Assembly (NCBI GenBank): GCA_023245565.1
Contig: JAHFKB010000016.1
Span: 1 to 9,296, forward strand
Length of the DNA stretch: 9,296 nucleotides
Source: an archaeon
GTDB taxonomy: Archaea; Nanobdellota; Nanobdellia; SCGC-AAA011-G17; GW2011-AR18
Direction: 5' to 3'
Position numbers and translations under genes: made by a program
Notes under the pieces: generated by a model
What the model was told of the DNA's origin: nothing
The model's input: the letters and a program-made list of their open reading frames with translations, nothing else
The model's database searches: none
In this document: positions 6,409 through 9,296 of the stretch, one piece after another
Numbering within the stretch: position 1 is the first letter of the stretch
Layout of the letters: every line of letters starts with the position of its first letter

Positions 6409-7053
6409 TTATTTTTTTCTAAAGAAATCAATTTTTACAGCCTTTGAAATCTCACTTGCTAGCTTTCTTGCAGCTTTTCCTTTGTTTTCTTGAGGTGATT
6501 TTGAAATATTAGGGTGACTAAAAATAATTCCAAATTTTGGAGCTTTAGAACCTGTTTTTAAATGTCTAAATAATGCTTTTTCTGCACCTAGAACTTGAAT
6601 AGTTGAAGAAGGAATTTCTGCTAGATGTTTTATAGAACCTGCATGATCAATTAAACGAGCTGCTATTAAAGTTGTAGCAACTTGATCTAGATTAGGACAT
6701 ATTTCTTTTGTTAATTCTTGCAAGTATTTTTCTTGCTGGTTTTTAAAATTAATTAATTTTTTTATTTCATTAGAAATTTCTATTATTGAATTAAGATCTT
6801 TATCATCTAAGTCTAGACCTAAGTCTTCTTTGTTTTTTTCATTAACTAATTCTAGGAATTTTTCTACATCTTCTGTTTTTGAAATTCTTGGAGCATAATA
6901 ACCATATCTTTCTCTTAAATTAGCTACTAAAGTATTTATTATTTTAATTAATTCATCAATAGTATGTATTGTTTGAATTATTAATATATCTCTTGAAGTT
7001 TCTTTTTTTAAACTTTCTTTTGTTAATTTAAAATTTAATTCTCTTAAGTCCAT
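6409..7053 (-). CDS. nop5: Nop5/Nop56-58 family box C/D RNP core protein, short form lacking the N-terminal domain
   Basis: Nop5 bridges L7Ae and the guide sRNA to fibrillarin. This 214-aa protein begins directly with the coiled-coil part (RDILIIQTIHTIDELIKIIN at 21-40, then LRERYGYYAP). It continues through the second coiled-coil helix (about 88-116) into a complete Nop domain. The Nop signature is unmistakable: DHAGSIKHLAEIPSSTIQVL (136-155), GAEKALFRHLKTG (156-168) and GIIFSHPNISKSP (175-187). Typical archaeal Nop5 is about 370-400 aa, with a ~120-aa N-terminal domain that binds fibrillarin; that domain is missing here. It cannot be recovered upstream, because an in-frame TAA lies four codons before the ATG and a divergent gene starts at 7137. 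The long Lys-rich C-terminal tail seen in some relatives is reduced to FRKK. It is the first gene of the minus-strand RNA-modification block. Confidence 0.93.
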   Translation of the reverse strand: MDLRELNFKLTKESLKKETSRDILIIQTIHTIDELIKIINTLVANLRERYGYYAPRISKTEDVEKFLELVNEKNKEDLGLDLDDKDLNSIIEISNEIKKLINFKNQQEKYLQELTKEICPNLDQVATTLIAARLIDHAGSIKHLAEIPSSTIQVLGAEKALFRHLKTGSKAPKFGIIFSHPNISKSPQENKGKAARKLASEISKAVKIDFFRKK

Positions 7054-7070
7054 AAATATGTTTTACAGCT

Positions 7071-7084
7071 AGTTTTTAAATATT
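7071..7084 (-). promoter_or_regulatory. TATA box of nop5
   Basis: The minus strand reads AATATTTAAAAACT, centred about 25 nt before the ATG at 7053, consistent with a leaderless transcript. It shares the 83-bp intergenic region with the divergent promoter of the first tandem paralogue. Confidence 0.42.
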
Positions 7085-7099
7085 TATCTATAATGTAAA

Positions 7100-7117
7100 C
7101 GAAAGGATTATTAAGTT
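7100..7117 (+). promoter_or_regulatory. BRE/TATA promoter of tandem paralogue 1
   Basis: CGAAAGGATTATTAAGTT has a CGAAA BRE-like block starting 37 nt before the ATG at 7137 and a TTATTAAGT TATA element centred near -25. It aligns with the elements before the two following paralogues. Confidence 0.5.
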
Positions 7118-7136
7118 ATTAAATTGAATCTTGTAA

Positions 7137-7601
7137 ATGGTTTTAAGAAAAGAGATTGTCAAGAAAAACATAGTCATTAATAATTCTGATTTTGATATAG
7201 ATAAAATTTATAAAAAGGTTAAAGAAAAAGCTGAATCTATGGGTTATTTTTTTATTGAAAAAGAACAAGGGTTAAGATCTGGAAAATATGGGGGGGAAGT
7301 TAGATTTAGATTTTATTTAGGAAGAGAGGTTGATTATTTTGGATCATTAGAATTTGATTTAGATTTAGATTTTAATGAGTTAAGTAAAGTTAAGAATTTA
7401 GATCATGGGAATTGTAAGGTTACTATTAAAGGGACTGTTACTTTTGATAGTAAAAATAAATGGGGTATGACTAGATTTAATAAATTTTTATTAGGATTGT
7501 ATCTTAAAGTTGCTGATCCTATGATGAAAAAAAATTATTTGATACCTTTGATAAAAGAAGGAAATGAATTACATGATTTTATTAAAGAGCAATTTGAATA
7601 A
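7137..7601 (+). CDS. orphan-family protein, tandem paralogue 1 of 3
   Basis: I do not recognise the family. The 154-aa product has no signal peptide or membrane segment and is expected in the cytosol. It aligns along its length with the two proteins encoded next. Shared features are an N-terminal strand then [F]D[I/F][D/K]K[I/L]Y and a helix ending in GY (residues 18-37), and alternating strands including VRFRFYLGREVDY and CKVTIKGTVTFDS. A Trp (KWGM) precedes an FLLGLYLKV helix, and there is a final amphipathic helix ending IKEQFE. The beta-alpha-beta(n)-alpha layout is loosely like a helix-grip (START-type) fold, which is a guess for structure prediction to test. It is the most divergent of the three. 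It is divergent from nop5, behind its own leaderless-type promoter. Confidence 0.8.
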   Translation: MVLRKEIVKKNIVINNSDFDIDKIYKKVKEKAESMGYFFIEKEQGLRSGKYGGEVRFRFYLGREVDYFGSLEFDLDLDFNELSKVKNLDHGNCKVTIKGTVTFDSKNKWGMTRFNKFLLGLYLKVADPMMKKNYLIPLIKEGNELHDFIKEQFE

Positions 7602-7607
7602 ATTCTT

Positions 7608-7624
7608 AGAAAACCTTATTAATT
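7608..7624 (+). promoter_or_regulatory. BRE/TATA promoter of tandem paralogue 2
   Basis: AGAAAACCTTATTAATT, in the 44-bp gap after paralogue 1, places TTATTAATT about 26 nt before the ATG at 7646 and a GAAAA BRE-like block 37 nt before it. It matches the element before paralogue 3 at nearly every base, suggesting that the promoter was duplicated with the gene. Confidence 0.5.
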
Positions 7625-7645
7625 AGCTTTAGGATTAAAGTCTTT

Positions 7646-8152
7646 ATGCCAAAAGAGGATTCTATTATTAGAGATGCTAAAATAAAATACAAAGGGATTT
7701 TTGATTTTAAATTACTTTATAAGAATCTTAGAGATTGGTTAATGGCAGAAGGTTATTCTGATCCATGTGAAGGCGGAGAGAAAAAATATTGTGAGAAAAT
7801 AAAGCCTGCAGGAAAACAAATAGAAGTTGTTTGGAAGTCTAGTAAAAGTGAAGAGGTTGGATATTTTAATTTAAAATTAGATGTTAATTTTTTTGTTAAT
7901 GCATTAAATGAAGTTGAAGTTGAGAGAGATGGGAAAAAAATTAAATTAGATAATTGTGAAATAGAGATGGCTTTTAGTTCTAGCTTAGAGAGAAATGCTT
8001 CTAAAACATGGGATGAAAATGGTTTAATGTTTAAAATTTATGAAAAATATATTATTCCTTATAAAATTGAACAATTTAAAATAGAATTGTATAAAGATAC
8101 TAATAATTTGATGGATGAAGTTAAAAATTTCTTTAATATTTATAGGTTTTAA
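7646..8152 (+). CDS. orphan-family protein, tandem paralogue 2 of 3
   Basis: This 168-aa protein is the longest of the trio and is also unrecognised. The core begins IRDAKIKYKGIFDFKLLYKN, followed by an amphipathic helix (LRDWLMAEGY). A Lys/Glu/Cys-containing loop follows (Cys49 and Cys58, counted by eye), then a strand with Trp (IEVVWKSS), strands around FNLKLDVNF and CEIEMAFSSSLER, a conserved Trp (TWDENG), the FKIYEKYIIPYK helix and a C-terminal helix (LMDEVKNFFNIY). The opening [I/V]RD-x5-Y-x-G-[I/V]-FDFK and the [I/V]YEKYI motif are nearly the same in paralogue 3, so these two are the closer pair. There is no signal peptide, membrane segment or catalytic motif. ATG is chosen because the promoter is spaced for a leaderless start and the homologous block begins soon after. 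Confidence 0.8.
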   Translation: MPKEDSIIRDAKIKYKGIFDFKLLYKNLRDWLMAEGYSDPCEGGEKKYCEKIKPAGKQIEVVWKSSKSEEVGYFNLKLDVNFFVNALNEVEVERDGKKIKLDNCEIEMAFSSSLERNASKTWDENGLMFKIYEKYIIPYKIEQFKIELYKDTNNLMDEVKNFFNIYRF

Positions 8153-8154
8153 AT

Positions 8155-8171
8155 CGAAAACATTATTAATT
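8155..8171 (+). promoter_or_regulatory. BRE/TATA promoter of tandem paralogue 3
   Basis: CGAAAACATTATTAATT begins 2 bp after the stop of paralogue 2. TTATTAATT is centred about 24 nt before the ATG at 8191, and the CGAAAA block begins 36 nt before it. It is nearly identical to the element before paralogue 2. Confidence 0.5.
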
Positions 8172-8190
8172 GAATTAATATTTAATTTTT

Positions 8191-8670
8191 ATGGTCCATA
8201 CTGATAAAGTTGTAAGAGATTTAGAATTTCTTTATGAAGGTGTTTTTGATTTTAAAGAATTACTTGAAATTATTAAAGAATTTTGTGATAAAAGGGGTTA
8301 TGATATTGATGAGAAATTATATAATAATAAAGTTAAAGGAGATTTTAAAAATACAGTTATAAAATGGACTGCAGATAGAAAAATTGATGATTATAATAAA
8401 TGTGTTGTTAAATTAATTATTAATTTGAATGATTATAAAGAAGGTTATGTTGATGGAAGAAAAATTGTTGATGGAAATTTAAAAATTACATTTAATGGAG
8501 AAGTTGAAAGAGATTATGATGAAAAATGGAAAAAAGCTCCTACTAAAAAATTTTTAAGAGCAGTATATGAAAAATACATTGTTGAATCTAAACAAGATAA
8601 AGTTAATAGTTCTCTTAAAAATCTAATTGATGATTTAAAAAATGAAATAAAATTATATTTGAAAGTTTAG
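8191..8670 (+). CDS. orphan-family protein, tandem paralogue 3 of 3
   Basis: The 159-aa protein has the same plan as its two upstream neighbours. It opens VRDLEFLYEGVFDFKELLEI, with a helix ending KRGYD. A strand with Trp follows (VIKWTADRKIDDY), then KCVVKLIINLNDY and a GNLKITFNGEVERD strand pair. KWKKAPTKKFLRAVYEKYIV has the conserved Trp and the YEKYI helix, and a Lys/Leu-rich amphipathic helix ends the protein. It has no signal peptide or membrane segment. Function is unknown. Conservation of FDFK, GY, Trp, D-x3-W and [I/V]YEKYI across strongly diverged copies suggests that each copy is under selection rather than decaying. Confidence 0.8.
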   Translation: MVHTDKVVRDLEFLYEGVFDFKELLEIIKEFCDKRGYDIDEKLYNNKVKGDFKNTVIKWTADRKIDDYNKCVVKLIINLNDYKEGYVDGRKIVDGNLKITFNGEVERDYDEKWKKAPTKKFLRAVYEKYIVESKQDKVNSSLKNLIDDLKNEIKLYLKV

Positions 8671-8696
8671 TTTTCTATGGATTTTTAATTCATAAA

Positions 8697-8715
8697 GTAT
8701 AAAGTTCATTTATAC
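8697..8715 (+). repeat. short perfect hairpin in intergenic region
   Basis: GTATAAA (8697-8703) and TTTATAC (8709-8715) are perfect inverted repeats of 7 bp around a 5-nt loop, 27 nt after the stop of paralogue 3. It could be part of a 3' end or arise by chance in A/T-rich DNA. No long T-tract follows directly, so a terminator is not claimed. It lies in the 8671-8822 gap, the longest gene-free stretch here. Confidence 0.3.
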
Positions 8716-8784
8716 CTTGTTTCTTATATATAAATTGCGAAGTTTATTTTTTGAAGAATATTTTTTATCATTTTATAATAGTTA

Positions 8785-8800
8785 TAAAAATTTAAATATA
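8785..8800 (+). promoter_or_regulatory. probable TATA region of the pentapeptide-repeat protein gene
   Basis: TAAAAATTTAAATATA includes a TTTAAATATA element centred about 27 nt before the ATG at 8823, matching the leaderless spacing of the other genes. The sequence is so A/T-rich that the exact box is uncertain. Confidence 0.4.
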
Positions 8801-8822
8801 ACTTATGTTCTAAAAGTTTACT

Positions 8823-9296
8823 ATGAAAAAAGAGGCAATAATAAAAATTTCTATTTTATCTGTATTGATGTTAAGCATAGTTGGTTTCGTTTTTGGTGCT
8901 GCTTATACAATACCAAATCAAGGTGCTAATACTGGTACTTGGGGAACTGATCTTAATAATTGGTTAAGTATTGGAATTAATTTAACTGACGGAAATGTAT
9001 ATAATTTTACTGATGGTTCTATTGTAACAGCTGATATTGCTAATGGTAATGTGACAACAGCTAAATTAATGGATTGGAATGTTACTGCTTTAAAAATTGC
9101 AGTTGGTGGAGTTAATACAACTAATATATTAGATGCTACAATCTTAAATGCAGATATAGCAGATGGAACAATTGCTAATGCTAAATTAGCTTCTAGTGCA
9201 GTAAATACAAGTCAAATATTAGATGCTACAATCTTAAATGCAGATATAGCAGATGGAACAATTGCTAATGCTAAATTAGCTTCTAGTGCAGTAAAT
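8823..9296 (+). CDS. secreted pentapeptide-repeat-like surface protein (3' end outside window)
   Basis: The frame stays open from the ATG to the window edge (158 residues seen). Residues 1-27 are a Sec signal peptide: KKEAIIK, a hydrophobic core (ISILSVLMLSIVGFVF) and cleavage near Ala26/Ala27. A short Gly/Asn/Trp-rich segment follows. From Ile67 an aliphatic residue recurs every five positions without a break to the end (67, 72, 77 through 157), with a small residue usually two positions before it. That is the pattern of pentapeptide repeats, which form right-handed quadrilateral beta-helices; similar DGTI/NAKL repeats occur in fibre-like surface and tail proteins. Superimposed on this is a 30-residue repeat (six pentapeptides: ILDAT ILNAD IADGT IANAK LASSA VNTSQ). 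A surface fibre or adhesin-like role is inferred. A TATA box at leaderless distance supports the start. Confidence 0.82.
   Translation, partial: MKKEAIIKISILSVLMLSIVGFVFGAAYTIPNQGANTGTWGTDLNNWLSIGINLTDGNVYNFTDGSIVTADIANGNVTTAKLMDWNVTALKIAVGGVNTTNILDATILNADIADGTIANAKLASSAVNTSQILDATILNADIADGTIANAKLASSAVN
9126..9296 (+). repeat. 90-bp in-frame tandem repeat (one full copy and 81 bp of the next)
   Basis: The unit 9126-9215 is followed at 9216 by a second copy. All 81 bases visible before the window ends are identical to the first. The period of 90 bp encodes 30 residues, so gain or loss of units keeps the frame. Residues 97-101 just before the first unit (VNTTN) are a diverged version of the unit's last pentapeptide, VNTSQ. 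The array probably continues beyond the window. Confidence 0.93.

Noticed and set aside
8717..8929. Plus-strand 70-codon open frame before and overlapping the pentapeptide-repeat gene
   Set aside because: It overlaps the signal-peptide region of the better-supported gene at 8823 in another frame, its composition is Phe/Tyr-rich intergenic translation, and it ends in an unrelated frame.
9126..9296. Tandem repeats as a CRISPR array
   Set aside because: The 90-bp units are contiguous with no variable spacers and stay in frame within a coding sequence, so they are coding tandem repeats.

Overview
This window looks like part of a small, very AT-rich archaeal genome. By eye about a quarter of the bases are G or C, and the proteins are heavily biased to Lys, Asn and Ile. 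The archaeal markers are a fibrillarin-type 2'-O-methyltransferase, a Nop5-family box C/D RNP core protein, an Obg-like GTPase of the archaeal NKxD/TGS type, a stand-alone Lrp/AsnC ligand-binding domain protein and an AbrB-PhoU protein. TATA boxes about 26 nt upstream of most start codons point to mostly leaderless transcription. Tight packing, tandem orphan families and a KRGQ-type membrane anchor suggest a DPANN lineage (Woesearchaeota/Pacearchaeota-like). That placement is inference, not proof.

Layout: (1) 3-668 (+) is the 3' end of an Obg-like (YchF/Ygr210-type) GTPase. (2) 671-3111 (-) is a two-gene operon with a 4-bp overlap: a prepilin-like membrane-anchored protein, then a 560-aa secreted beta-rich protein. 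(3) 3179-4548 is a divergent pair: a DNA-binding-domain-less Lrp/AsnC protein (-) and an AbrB-PhoU regulator (+). (4) 4545-7053 (-) is an RNA-modification block. In transcription order it holds a short Nop5, a P-loop kinase-like protein, fibrillarin (FlpA) and a 51-aa CxxC/CxxC zinc protein at 4545-4700. (5) 7137-8670 (+) holds three tandem paralogues of an unrecognised 154-168 aa family, each behind its own near-identical promoter. (6) 8823-9296 (+) is the start of a secreted pentapeptide-repeat protein whose repeats are identical at the DNA level. It runs off the window.

The most notable points are a Nop5 with no fibrillarin-binding N-terminal domain, an uncharacterised P-loop protein lodged between nop5 and flpA, the tandem orphan trio with matched promoters, and the tandem-repeat surface protein. 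Nop5 and FlpA would be expected to act together with L7Ae and guide sRNAs in rRNA/tRNA 2'-O-methylation. The flanking genes mostly encode envelope proteins or small regulators. No rRNA, tRNA, CRISPR array, insertion sequence or integrase was seen. No gene-free stretch exceeds 300 bases; the longest is 8671-8822, which holds a short hairpin and a promoter.
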